53,775 bases of DNA from Bradyrhizobium uaiense (GTDB taxonomy: Bacteria; Pseudomonadota; Alphaproteobacteria; Rhizobiales; Xanthobacteraceae), in assembly GCF_010811875.1 (NCBI RefSeq), contig NZ_VKHP01000028.1, positions 1-53,775 of the forward strand, written 5' to 3'. Positions 8,412 to 15,835 of the stretch are shown in pieces. The number at the start of each line of letters is the position of its first letter. Position 1 is the stretch's first letter. Made by a program: the position numbers and the translations under genes. The notes under the pieces were generated by a model, which ran no database searches, was not told the DNA's origin, and worked only from the letters and a program-made list of their open reading frames with translations.

Positions 8412-8473
8412 CACACCGTGTCCTTTCCGAGAGTTAGCTGAAATGCGTCAGCTCAACTTGGAGGAATCGCACT

Positions 8474-9229
8474 GTGCGCGTACGGGAGATCATGTCACGG
8501 AACGTCGTCACCATCGCTGCCGATGCAGCGGTGATCGACGCCATCAAGACGATGCTGTCCCATCATTTCAGTGGCCTTCCGGTCATCGATCAGGATAGAG
8601 CGCTCGTCGGCATACTGTCGGACGGAGATTTCATCAGGCGCGTGGAAGTTGGAACGGAAAAGCGCCGCGGTCGCTGGCTTGCCATGCTCGCGGGTACAAA
8701 CCAGGCCGCGCTCGACTTCGCCCGCCAACACGGTCGCAAGGTCAGTCAGATCATGTCGCCTAACCCGATCACAGTCGAGGAGGACACCCCGCTCGAGCAG
8801 GTCGTCCAACTCATGGAATCGCACGGCGTCACGCGATTTCCGGTCATGCGCGATAAAACGCTGGTCGGGATGGTTACGCGTACGGACTTCATGACCGCTG
8901 TCGCGAGCCTTCGCCTAGACGGGCTCTCCTTTTCTGGCAGTGACGATCAGATCCGCGCGGCGGTCATTGCGGCACTGGCGCATGCACCCTGGCGACCCGC
9001 TGCGCTGAACGTCAGCGTGCACGATGGTATTGTCAGCCTGCGTGGCAGCGTCCGGAGCGACAATGCGCAGAAGGCAACGATCGTTGCAGCGGAGAACGTC
9101 GGTGGCGTGAAGCGGGTCGAAGATCAGCTGGCTAGAATCGCCTACCCACCGCCGGAAGAGGACTATGGCGGCGGCGACTTTGTGTCGTTGCAGGAAGAGC
9201 CCTCCACGGAGGACGATCGACCGTTGTAG
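8474..9229 (+). CDS. CBS-CBS-BON protein, copy 2
   Basis: 251 aa, GTG start (MRVREIMSRNVVTI) with GGAGG 10 bases upstream. CBS 1 at about residues 7-60, a linker with KRRGRWLAMLAG and DFARQHGRKVSQIM, CBS 2 at about 97-150, BON at about 160-220 (GIVSLRGSVRSDNAQKATIV). The C-terminus differs from copies 1, 3 and 4: it lacks the HDHLC/SPED tail and ends in an acidic stretch (PPPEEDYGGGDFV... STEDDRPL). It is therefore a separate subtype. Preceded by a perfect FixK box. Ligand unknown. Confidence 0.87.
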   Translation: MRVREIMSRNVVTIAADAAVIDAIKTMLSHHFSGLPVIDQDRALVGILSDGDFIRRVEVGTEKRRGRWLAMLAGTNQAALDFARQHGRKVSQIMSPNPITVEEDTPLEQVVQLMESHGVTRFPVMRDKTLVGMVTRTDFMTAVASLRLDGLSFSGSDDQIRAAVIAALAHAPWRPAALNVSVHDGIVSLRGSVRSDNAQKATIVAAENVGGVKRVEDQLARIAYPPPEEDYGGGDFVSLQEEPSTEDDRPL

Positions 9230-9542
9230 GCGCACGCGACAGACGCAGGCGTTTTATGCGAGTGGCGTTACTGCATCGGCAGATCTAGCGCCAACTCGTG
9301 TCTAGGCAGGGTTTACCTGAAACTTGCTTCCCCTGAGGATGGGTCGCACACCGTTCCGAGTGGCTTGAGCAGCATCAATCTCGCACCACGAGGCCGCACG
9401 ACAGCCGCCGATGCGTTGCGGCGCTCGGTTGCCATCCAGGCAGATGTCATTCGCTGCGCTGGAGCAACGATATCCCCGCCGGCCATGCCGCACTGTTGGA
9501 TGACATACGCACACGACCCACTAGCGGACCGCGGGACCGGGG
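9230..9542. other. gene-poor stretch with an orphan FixK-type box
   Basis: About 310 bases without a convincing gene: short open frames here have no ribosome site and no recognisable product. The only clear signal is the box at 9365-9378. A small RNA or a decayed gene is possible, but no terminator-like hairpin with a T tract was seen. Confidence 0.5.
9365..9378. promoter_or_regulatory. orphan FixK/FNR box
   Basis: TTGAGCAGCATCAA, perfect TTGA-N6-TCAA, with no obvious gene start within 200 bases on either strand. It lies 178 bases from the next perfect box (9543-9556). Confidence 0.55.
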
Positions 9543-9556
9543 TTGATCCGCATCAA
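9543..9556. promoter_or_regulatory. FixK/FNR box before a small membrane protein
   Basis: TTGATCCGCATCAA, perfect TTGA-N6-TCAA, 59 bases before the ATG at 9616. The spacing matches that of other boxes in the window and supports the small gene as real. Confidence 0.7.
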
Positions 9557-9615
9557 GGCCGGTTTTCCTGAGGGTGCGATCCTTGCGTTGGTACGATGGA
9601 CGGCCTTGACCACAG

Positions 9616-9852
9616 ATGGATCGATCGCAGCAACAGAACGCACAGAGACTTGACGACGCGAGCGATAGGAGCGCTCGCGCCGTTACAACCCCCACACCGA
9701 CGCCGACGTTCCGTCAGCCGGTGCGACGCCGGCAGCCTCGAAGCGATCCCACCGTCTCTTGGTACGGCCGTCTGCTCATTGTTGGAGCATTGCTTGTCGC
9801 CGCCGGCTGGGAAATCTTTCGGCTGCTTCTGACCATCGTCACTCTCGACTGA
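9616..9852 (+). CDS. small protein with C-terminal membrane helix
   Basis: 78 aa: a hydrophilic, Gln/Arg-rich N-terminal half with a run of Thr-Pro (TPTPTPTF), then one hydrophobic segment at about residues 52-74 (LLIVGALLVAAGWEIFRLLL). The layout suggests a tail-anchored inner-membrane protein. No family recognised and no strong ribosome site is visible. The main support is the FixK box 59 bases upstream and the clean membrane segment. Another start could be used. Confidence 0.5.
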   Translation: MDRSQQQNAQRLDDASDRSARAVTTPTPTPTFRQPVRRRQPRSDPTVSWYGRLLIVGALLVAAGWEIFRLLLTIVTLD

Positions 9853-9876
9853 GGAGTCGTCGAAGGGATTTTGGGT

Positions 9877-10143
9877 TCAGCTGGATATTGGCGGCGCGTC
9901 CTGCACCAGCTCGGCTGAGCTATATGCGTCGGACTTCGATTTTCGGAAGTACACCGAAGCCTCTCCCGGAACGCTCACGCAACGATGCTTCCTGGCAAAT
10001 TGTGCGACCTTGGCAGCAGCCACCTCATTGATCCCAAACAACCGCTCATAGTCATGGTCGGAGATACTAAAAACACCGCCAGCGCCGAGACGATCGAGTC
10101 GGGATCGCAACTCGGCAAGAGTGAGGTTTTCATTCATTCCCAT
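9877..10143 (-). CDS. hypothetical small protein
   Basis: 88 aa from ATG at 10143 (MGMNENLTLAELRSRLDRLG); an ATG at 10137 is an alternative. Soluble and mixed-charge: an N-terminal amphipathic helix, then FSISDHDYERLFGINEVAAAKVAQFARKH, which looks like a small helical domain, and a polar C-terminus. No family recognised. It starts 10 bases after the stop of the DUF2892 gene, so the two form one operon behind the FixK box at 10420-10433. The pairing with a small membrane protein is the only hint about function. Confidence 0.55.
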   Translation of the reverse strand: MGMNENLTLAELRSRLDRLGAGGVFSISDHDYERLFGINEVAAAKVAQFARKHRCVSVPGEASVYFRKSKSDAYSSAELVQDAPPISS

Positions 10144-10153
10144 TACCAGATCT

Positions 10154-10363
10154 CTAGACCGAGCTGGACTTCGGCCGAGAGTTGATTCCCAGCAACGTAT
10201 AGAGCGGGCAGTACGAGAATGCTGTCGCGATAAGGACAAACCCGAGAGTCCCTGCGACCAGCAACCCGGCTCCAAGCGAGCCGTCTTTCACGGGATATGC
10301 GATCAAAGCCAGACCGATGATGATCCGGGCGTACTGATCGATAAGTCCGACGTTGCGTGTCAT
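10154..10363 (-). CDS. DUF2892 small inner-membrane protein
   Basis: 69 aa. It opens MTRNVGLIDQYARIIIGLALI, the standard DUF2892 (YgaP-type membrane domain) start, followed by two hydrophobic helices separated by DGSLGAG, and FSYCPLYTLLGI near the end, where the CPLY motif is typical. Such domains are found alone or fused to rhodanese domains. Start ATG at 10363 has AGGAGG 9 bases upstream. First gene of a two-gene unit with the 88-aa protein, 56 bases behind a perfect FixK box. Confidence 0.8.
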   Translation of the reverse strand: MTRNVGLIDQYARIIIGLALIAYPVKDGSLGAGLLVAGTLGFVLIATAFSYCPLYTLLGINSRPKSSSV

Positions 10364-10419
10364 GGCAATCTGCCTCCTTTGACGCGGCTCCACTTTGAAC
10401 GCACTCCGGCTCGTACCCC

Positions 10420-10433
10420 TTGATCGCGATCAA
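10420..10433. promoter_or_regulatory. FixK/FNR box before the DUF2892 unit
   Basis: TTGATCGCGATCAA, a perfect box whose whole 14 bases are palindromic. A near match, CTGAGCCAGGTCAA, lies 50 bases further out at 10470-10483 and differs from the box at 3837 by one base. Confidence 0.75.
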
Positions 10434-10521
10434 TCCACTCGGCTGTTAGGCATGGCGACTCTGCCAAGGCTGAGCCAGGTCAAACCCGCCTCGGTCCCCT
10501 GAGCTTTCGTCGGTCGCCCGC

Positions 10522-10818
10522 CTAATCTGGATCCCGCCCGATGCTGCGGGCCGAGCGCGCGAGCTCCTCATATCCAGCCGCGATCTTCATGAAGTGATCG
10601 AGAATCGCCTGGTCCTGATATCGTGCGGCTAGGCGCTTCGTCCGCTCTGCCCGGGATGCCCAATATGAGGCGTCGTCCTGAGGCTTTCGGGCACGCGGCT
10701 TCTTCCGCACGACTTCATCGGCATTTTTCGCCGCTTGACGTGGTGGCTGCGCAACAGTGACGGCTTCGCTCCCGTGTTGCTGCGGCAGGCCCCGCTTGGC
10801 ATATCCAGAGCACATCAT
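10522..10818 (-). CDS. hypothetical basic protein with C-terminal helical motif
   Basis: 98 aa from the ATG at 10818 (MMCSGYAKRG); the frame is open upstream to an ATG at 10875. The shorter start is preferred because a perfect FixK box (10896-10909) would be only 20 bases from the upstream ATG, too near for a normal class II promoter, and GGAAG lies before 10818. The middle is Lys/Arg-rich (RKKPRARKP). The C-terminal part (YWASRAERTKRLAARY... FMKIAAGYEELARSA) resembles a helix motif common in small bradyrhizobial proteins of unknown role. Function not recognised. Confidence 0.5.
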   Translation of the reverse strand: MMCSGYAKRGLPQQHGSEAVTVAQPPRQAAKNADEVVRKKPRARKPQDDASYWASRAERTKRLAARYQDQAILDHFMKIAAGYEELARSARSIGRDPD

Positions 10819-10895
10819 ACCAATCTTCCAGCCATCGAAGCACGGCAGCTCCTGTCCCTTTGGGCAGTTCGCCAACGGCCTCGCACCGCGCGAGG

Positions 10896-10909
10896 TTGAT
10901 CCGGATCAA
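10896..10909. promoter_or_regulatory. FixK/FNR box before the gene at 10818
   Basis: TTGATCCGGATCAA, perfect and fully palindromic. Its right half-site contains the stop codon (minus strand TGA, 10906-10908) of the broken carboxymuconolactone-decarboxylase-like gene. Confidence 0.7.
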
Positions 10910-11278
10910 TCCATCGCCGGCTCGGAAACCACCGCACGTTCCTGAAACTGGTCGTAAGCGCCCAGCGCGTCGGCGGCATACATCAAGGAGGGACCGCCGC
11001 CCATGTAGACCGCCATTCCGAGCGTCTCCTCGACCTCCTTGCGGCCGACCCCAAGCTTGACCAAGGCCTCGGCGTGGAAGCCGATGCAGCCGTCGCAGTG
11101 AGCGGCAACGCCAAGCGCGAGCGCGATCAATTCCTTCGTTCGGGCATCAAGCGGCGCCATTTCTGGTGGCCGCCCGCGCCATCGCCGAGAACGCTCGCAT
11201 GGTTTCAGGAATGCCCGTGCGCAGCTGGCCCAGATTGCTGGAGATGTGCTTGCAGACGTCGGCATAGTCCTTTTGCAT
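10906..11278 (-). pseudogene. carboxymuconolactone decarboxylase / AhpD-like protein, frameshifted
   Basis: The family is a small all-helical protein of about 115 aa with a CXXC redox or alkylhydroperoxidase motif. Start ATG at 11278 has GAGGG upstream and gives MQKDYADVCKHISSNLGQLR and then PETMRAFSAMARAATRNG before a stop. The next frame resumes at LDARTKELIALALGVAAHCDGCIGFHAEALVKLG and runs to the stop at 10906. One extra C in GGCGCCGCTTGAT (near 11155-11165, plus-strand numbering) explains the shift. The HCDGC motif is intact. It is either a true frameshift or a base-calling error in a GC-rich spot. Confidence 0.8.
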
Positions 11279-11460
11279 GCAACCCTCGGTCTTCGACATT
11301 AGCACTATTCAGGGGAAGGGCGGCTCCGCCGACGGGGATGCAACGGTGAACGCCGCCCTTATCCAATGCAACCCGGCAACACGATCTCGCCTCTCTGAAG
11401 GCCGTGCGTGTTCGGCTTGCCAGGACCCGCACTTTGTAACGCAGCGATCGCGCGTGACGT

Positions 11461-11474
11461 TTGCGCCAGATCAA
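11461..11474. promoter_or_regulatory. FixK-like half-perfect box, distal of a pair
   Basis: TTGCGCCAGATCAA, fitting the looser TTG(A/C)-N8-CAA consensus. It is 33 bases (about three helical turns) from the next box and upstream of CBS-BON copy 3. Confidence 0.5.
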
Positions 11475-11493
11475 ACCGCACGCACTTTGCCGC

Positions 11494-11507
11494 TTGCGCC
11501 GGATCAA
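11494..11507. promoter_or_regulatory. FixK-like box, proximal of a pair
   Basis: TTGCGCCGGATCAA, 63 bases before the ATG at 11570. It differs from the distal box at one base (G for A), which suggests a duplicated operator. Confidence 0.55.
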
Positions 11508-11569
11508 CATGCCCCACCCATCAGGAGCTAAGCTGAACGCCACGCTCCAGAACGATGGGAGAACTTCGG

Positions 11570-12301
11570 ATGTACGCGCACCAGATCATGGCCCGCAAGG
11601 TGCTCTCGACAACGCCGGACAGCACCATCCTCGACGCGGCAAACATCATGCTTCAGCACCGCGTCAGCGGGCTCCCAGTGGTCGACCACGACGGCACCCT
11701 CGTCGGCATCATCACGGAAGGCGATTTTCTTCATCGCAGCGAGCTCGGCACCGGACGGAAGCGCAACTGGTTGATGACCTTCATCCTCGGACCGGGAAAA
11801 TGGGCCGAGGACTACGTACTCGAGCATGGACGCAAGGTCTCTGAGATCATGACCCGCGCGCCATTTACCGTGGCCGAGGATGCACCGCTGACAACGGTCG
11901 TCGAACTGATGGAGAAGAACAATGTCAAACGGCTCCCGGTGGTTCGCGGCGGCAAGCTTGTCGGCATCATCACCCGCAGCAATCTGCTGCGAACGGTGGC
12001 GCGCCTTGCACGCGACATACCTGCTCCGACCGAAAACGACGACCAGATCCGGCGGCGTATCCTCGACGAGATCGAGGGGAACGCCTGGTGCCCGTTGGGA
12101 CTCAGTGTCATCGTCCGGGGCGGCATCGTCCACTTAAGCGGCTTGATTACCGAAAGCAGATTTCGCAAGGCCGCGATCGTCGCGGCCGAGAACGTTCCCG
12201 GAGTCATCGAGGTGCATGATCACCTCTGCTGGGGCGATAGTTTCTCGGGCTTCTACCTGAAATCGCCGGACGATCAGGGGCTGGAGAAGCAGGCTCACTA
12301 G
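11570..12301 (+). CDS. CBS-CBS-BON protein, copy 3
   Basis: 243 aa, start ATG at 11570 (MYAHQIMARKVLST) with GGGAG upstream. CBS 1 at about residues 7-60 (ILDAANIMLQHRVSGLPVV), a linker with RKRNWLMTFILGPGKWAEDYV, CBS 2 at about 97-150 and BON at about 160-220 (GIVHLSGLITESRFRKAAIV). It ends in the shared tail HDHLCWGDSFSGFYLKSPDD, which keeps the Cys, the aromatic pair and the Ser-Pro of copies 1 and 4. Two FixK-like boxes 33 bases apart precede it, the only paired operators seen in the island. Confidence 0.87.
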   Translation: MYAHQIMARKVLSTTPDSTILDAANIMLQHRVSGLPVVDHDGTLVGIITEGDFLHRSELGTGRKRNWLMTFILGPGKWAEDYVLEHGRKVSEIMTRAPFTVAEDAPLTTVVELMEKNNVKRLPVVRGGKLVGIITRSNLLRTVARLARDIPAPTENDDQIRRRILDEIEGNAWCPLGLSVIVRGGIVHLSGLITESRFRKAAIVAAENVPGVIEVHDHLCWGDSFSGFYLKSPDDQGLEKQAH

Positions 12302-12382
12302 AAGCGACTTGACGAGCAACATCCCAGATGCGTCATGAACGTTTGATGGCGCAGACAAATCTCCAAATAGCTCGTCGCTTTA

Positions 12383-12396
12383 TTGATCCAGAGCAA
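12383..12396. promoter_or_regulatory. FixK-like box before a small membrane protein and CBS-BON copy 4
   Basis: TTGATCCAGAGCAA (TTGA-N6-GCAA), an allowed variant of the FixK/FNR consensus, 57 bases before the ATG at 12454. Confidence 0.5.
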
Positions 12397-12414
12397 CGCC
12401 ATTCCGCTGCGATG

Positions 12415-12430
12415 CGTTCAACTTTGAACG
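12415..12430. promoter_or_regulatory. perfect 7+2+7 palindrome in the 12454 promoter region
   Basis: CGTTCAA-CT-TTGAACG, 23 bases before the ATG and 18 bases after the FixK-like box. It could be an operator for another factor or a 5' leader hairpin. Confidence 0.35.
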
Positions 12431-12453
12431 ACCGCGCATTCGGAGTTTCTGCA

Positions 12454-12591
12454 ATGGCCATTGAAACAGCGAAGGCTATTATGATGATTTTCCTGTTCGG
12501 ATCGCTTTTGATCGCCATCCACATGTGGGAACGCATCGCGACGAAACGACTGAGAGCATTGGCGCTACGTCGCGCTCGCTCGCCCGGCTGA
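12454..12591 (+). CDS. small single-span membrane protein
   Basis: 45 aa: a hydrophobic helix at about residues 8-25 (IMMIFLFGSLLIAIHMW) followed by a strongly basic tail (RIATKRLRALALRRARSP). ATG at 12454 has GGAG at about -13. It lies 68 bases before CBS-BON copy 4, which has no box of its own, so the two probably share a transcript. It mirrors the small membrane protein after copy 1. No family recognised; chance coding cannot be excluded. Confidence 0.45.
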   Translation: MAIETAKAIMMIFLFGSLLIAIHMWERIATKRLRALALRRARSPG

Positions 12592-12659
12592 GCCTCGTCA
12601 GAAGGAGCGCCGCGCGAAAGCTACTAATTTGGAATCGACAAGCTCCATCGGAGGCATTG

Positions 12660-13379
12660 ATGCGCGCCCATCAGATCATGACGAAGAATGTCGTCACCGT
12701 CACGCCCCGGACCGCAATCGAGGACGCCGCCAACATCATGCTTCGAAACCACGTCAGCGGCCTGCCGGTCGTCGACGGCGGCAAGTTGGTGGGAATAGTG
12801 TCGGAAAGCGACTTCCTGCGCCGCGGCGAGATCGGGACCGGGCGCAAGCGTTCGGCCATTCTCCAGTTCCTGTTCGGATCCGGCCGCGCAGCCGACGACT
12901 TCGTCCACGAGCGCGGTCGCAGGATCGAGGACGTGATGACACTGGATCCGGTCACGGTCAAAGAACAAACGCCGCTCGAGGAGCTGGTGCGCCTGATGGA
13001 GAAAAAGGACATCAAGCGGTTACCCGTGATGCGCGGCAAGGAACTTGTCGGCATCGTGACCCGGTCAAATCTGCTCCAGGCCGTGGCCAGTCTGGCGCAC
13101 GAGATTCCGGATCCGACCGTGGACGACGATCATATCCGCGATCGTGTCCTACGGCAGGTCGACGCCGCGAGCTGGCATCCCATCGGATTCGAGGTGACCG
13201 TCCGCAACGGCGTTGTCCATTTGCATGGCATCGCCACCAGTGACCATGCGCGCGAGGCGACCATTGTGGCCGCGGAGAACACCGCTGGCGTCAAGGAGGT
13301 GCACGATCACCTCTGCTTCGTGGATACCTATACCGGCTTCTACGTTGAATCTCCCGAGGACAAGAGGGCTACGCGCTGA
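12660..13379 (+). CDS. CBS-CBS-BON protein, copy 4
   Basis: 239 aa, start ATG at 12660 (MRAHQIMTKNVVTV) with GGAGG 8 bases upstream. Nearly the same layout and wording as copy 1 (shared MRAHQIMTK, linker RKRSAILQFLFGSGRAADDFV with HERGRRIEDVM, tail HDHLCFVDTYTGFYVESPED), so these two are recent paralogues. CBS 1 at about residues 7-58, CBS 2 at about 95-148, BON at about 158-222 (GVVHLHGIATSDHAREATIV). Its own promoter is not obvious; it probably belongs to the unit starting near 12383. It ends convergent with the beta-CASP gene. Confidence 0.87.
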   Translation: MRAHQIMTKNVVTVTPRTAIEDAANIMLRNHVSGLPVVDGGKLVGIVSESDFLRRGEIGTGRKRSAILQFLFGSGRAADDFVHERGRRIEDVMTLDPVTVKEQTPLEELVRLMEKKDIKRLPVMRGKELVGIVTRSNLLQAVASLAHEIPDPTVDDDHIRDRVLRQVDAASWHPIGFEVTVRNGVVHLHGIATSDHAREATIVAAENTAGVKEVHDHLCFVDTYTGFYVESPEDKRATR

Positions 13380-13433
13380 AACGACCAAGAACTCGCTTGG
13401 CCGAGGATCGTCCGGCTCATCTTCGCAGACCGC

Positions 13434-14822
13434 CTATAGATCGAATACGTCGCCCAGACGCGGTAGCTCCACCCGCTGTCCGTCCAAATGCGCAGCGAGC
13501 GCCTGCATCGCGGGCTCTTCGCCATGAACCAGGAAGGTCGCCTCCCATCCCTCGATCGCGCGTCGCCATGCGAGCAGTTCCGGCTGATCGGCGTGAGCTG
13601 AAAATCCGTTGATCGTGTAGACCGCGCTGCGAACCGCAATGTCCTCGCCGAACAGCCGCACCGACTTGGCCCCATCGATAATCTGCCGCGCAATCGTTCC
13701 CGAGGCGGCGTATCCGACGAATACGATCGCCGATTCCTTGCGCCAGATGTTGTGCCGGAGATGATGGCGAATTCTGCCGCCCGTGCACATCCCGGACCCG
13801 GCCATGATGACGGCACCGCCCGTTATCCTGTTGATAGCGACCGAATCAGCACTCTCGCGGACGAGACGCAGATTTGCCGGCTGCAGCGGATCCCGGCCCT
13901 CACGAAACATGGAGGCGGCCTCGGAGCTCAGACATTCGGGATGCCGCTTGAATATCTCGGTCGCCGAGATCGCCATCGGCGAATCCAGGAAGATTGGCAT
14001 GGCTGGCGGCAACCTGCTGCACGCCACCCCCTGGCGCAGGGCATAGAGGATCTCCTGGGCGCGCTCGAGCGCGAAGGTCGGGATGATGACGTTGCCACCG
14101 CGCGCCAGCGTGCTGCTGACCGCGCCGTAGAGCTCCTCGATGGAGTCTTGCAGCGACCGATGGCGCCTGTCACCATACGTCGATTCCATGACGATAATGT
14201 CGGCGCGAGCGGGAGGGCTCGGCAGCCGCAGCAGCGGGCGACCCGCGTTGCCAAGATCGCCCGAGAACAGCACCGAACGCGTGCGGTCGTGCTCGGCAGC
14301 CTCGATCAGGATGCTCGCGGAGCCCAGGATATGGCCGGCATCGAAGAAGGTCGCGCGGAGTCCCTCTGCGAGTTGCAGCGCCTGTCCATACTCTGCCGTC
14401 CTTCCAAATCGATCGAAGCAATCAAGCGCTTCGACGACGCTGTAGAGCGGCGAAGGCGGATCCTCTTCCCCACGCCTGCGCCATTGGCGGGCTCTCCGCT
14501 GCGCGTCCTCCTCCTGAAGATGTGCGGCATCGACCAACACGAGACGGGCCAATTCGCGACTGGCCGGAGTCGAGATCACCTCGCCTCTGAACCCTCGCTT
14601 GGCGAGCAATGGAATCCTGCCGCAGTGATCCAGGTGGGCATGGGTCAGCAGAACATAGTCGATGGTTGCAGGATCGAACCCGAAAGCGGCGATGTTCTCT
14701 TCCACCAGGTCGCGGCTTCCCTGAAAAAGACCGCAATCGACCAGGATGCGACGATTCAGGCATTCGACCAGGTGACAGGACCCGGTCACCGCTCGATCGG
14801 CGCCATGAAAGGATAGCTTCAC
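13434..14822 (-). CDS. MBL-fold beta-CASP RNA-processing-type metallo-hydrolase
   Basis: 462 aa from the GTG at 14822 (VKLSFHGADRAVTGS), with GAGAGG upstream; the frame is open further upstream but without a start site. Metallo-beta-lactamase motif THAHLDHCG at about residues 56-64, then GHILGSASI and SGDLG, the beta-CASP insert, GSGMCTGG, and the C-terminal NGFSAHADQ typical of the RNA specificity domain (CPSF-73/RNase J-like). The family cuts RNA with two zinc ions. It is the last gene of the unit 62-aa protein, LOG protein, this gene, behind the FixK box at 16078. A role in mRNA turnover at low oxygen is inference. Confidence 0.87.
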   Translation of the reverse strand: MKLSFHGADRAVTGSCHLVECLNRRILVDCGLFQGSRDLVEENIAAFGFDPATIDYVLLTHAHLDHCGRIPLLAKRGFRGEVISTPASRELARLVLVDAAHLQEEDAQRRARQWRRRGEEDPPSPLYSVVEALDCFDRFGRTAEYGQALQLAEGLRATFFDAGHILGSASILIEAAEHDRTRSVLFSGDLGNAGRPLLRLPSPPARADIIVMESTYGDRRHRSLQDSIEELYGAVSSTLARGGNVIIPTFALERAQEILYALRQGVACSRLPPAMPIFLDSPMAISATEIFKRHPECLSSEAASMFREGRDPLQPANLRLVRESADSVAINRITGGAVIMAGSGMCTGGRIRHHLRHNIWRKESAIVFVGYAASGTIARQIIDGAKSVRLFGEDIAVRSAVYTINGFSAHADQPELLAWRRAIEGWEATFLVHGEEPAMQALAAHLDGQRVELPRLGDVFDL

Positions 14823-14923
14823 GATTCGACCTCTCGATTGATCGACCGGTCTCGTGAGGCGTCGTCGGCTTCGAACGGAAGAAGCGGCTGGCCCGCCGCC
14901 TGGTACCACCGCAGAATGCCTTG

Positions 14924-15835
14924 CTAGGCTTCCTCGGCGGACTCTGCAAACCAAAACAGGTCCCGGTCTTCCGGATCGATGACACCCTCCTCGACGAGGA
15001 AGTCTGGATCAAACGCGCGACGCCAATACGACTCGCCGACCAGCACGACCGGCACCGGCGCGATCTTTCGGGTTTGCGCCAATGACAGCACTTCGAACAG
15101 TTCGTCCATCGTGCCAAACCCGCCCGGGAATGCCACCAGCGCCCGCGCGCGCATCAGGAGATGCAACTTTCGCATCGCAAAATAGTGAAACCTGAAGCAG
15201 AGCTCGGGCGTGACATATTGGTTCGGGTCCTGCTCCTTCGGAAGCGTGATGTTCAGTCCGATCGACTGGGCCCCGACGTCGCGCGCACCCCGGTTGGCTG
15301 CTTCCATGATGCCCGGGCCGCTACCGGTCATGATCATGAGGCGGCCACCGATGGCCTTTTCGCCCGCGGCACCGACGATCTGGCCGAACTCGCGCGCGAT
15401 CCTGTAATACTTGCTCTTCGCCGCAATACTCCGTGCCGTCTTGAGACGGCGCTGCAAATCGTCATCATCGGGATTCAACGAGAGCTCGTCAGCTATCGAG
15501 ACGACGGCCCGACGGGCCGCTTGTGCTTCGCAGATGCGAGTGCTGCCAAAGACGACGATCGTATGAGCGATCTGATGTTCCCGGAGCAGGGTCTCGGCCT
15601 TGAGGAAATCAAGTTGGAGACGGATGCCGCGTGCAGCTTCGCTCTGCAGGAAATCTCCGTCCCGATCCGCCTCTTGGTAGCTTGGCGATTGCAGGATGCT
15701 GCGCAGAAGGCTGGGCGCGCGACTGTCCTCCTCCGCGTCCTGGGGCTGCTCTCCCGGGAATGCCGCGATCCTGTCGACACGGTAGGCCCGCCTCGGGTTC
15801 GGACGAGCCGATGGCAGATCGCGTTCGTCAGTCAT
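14924..15835 (-). CDS. LOG family protein (Rossmann-fold nucleotide-binding, lysine-decarboxylase-like)
   Basis: 303 aa. It contains the LOG signature as TGSGPGIMEAANRGA and PGGFGTMDELFEVL, the phosphoribohydrolase motif that in true LOG enzymes releases free cytokinin base or nucleobase from the monophosphate. An N-terminal extension of about 80 residues and a further insert make it longer than the classic LOG (about 190 aa), as in the larger TIGR00730-type members. The ATG at 15835 overlaps the stop of the 62-aa gene by 8 bases, and the beta-CASP gene follows after 101 bases. Substrate unknown. Confidence 0.85.
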   Translation of the reverse strand: MTDERDLPSARPNPRRAYRVDRIAAFPGEQPQDAEEDSRAPSLLRSILQSPSYQEADRDGDFLQSEAARGIRLQLDFLKAETLLREHQIAHTIVVFGSTRICEAQAARRAVVSIADELSLNPDDDDLQRRLKTARSIAAKSKYYRIAREFGQIVGAAGEKAIGGRLMIMTGSGPGIMEAANRGARDVGAQSIGLNITLPKEQDPNQYVTPELCFRFHYFAMRKLHLLMRARALVAFPGGFGTMDELFEVLSLAQTRKIAPVPVVLVGESYWRRAFDPDFLVEEGVIDPEDRDLFWFAESAEEA

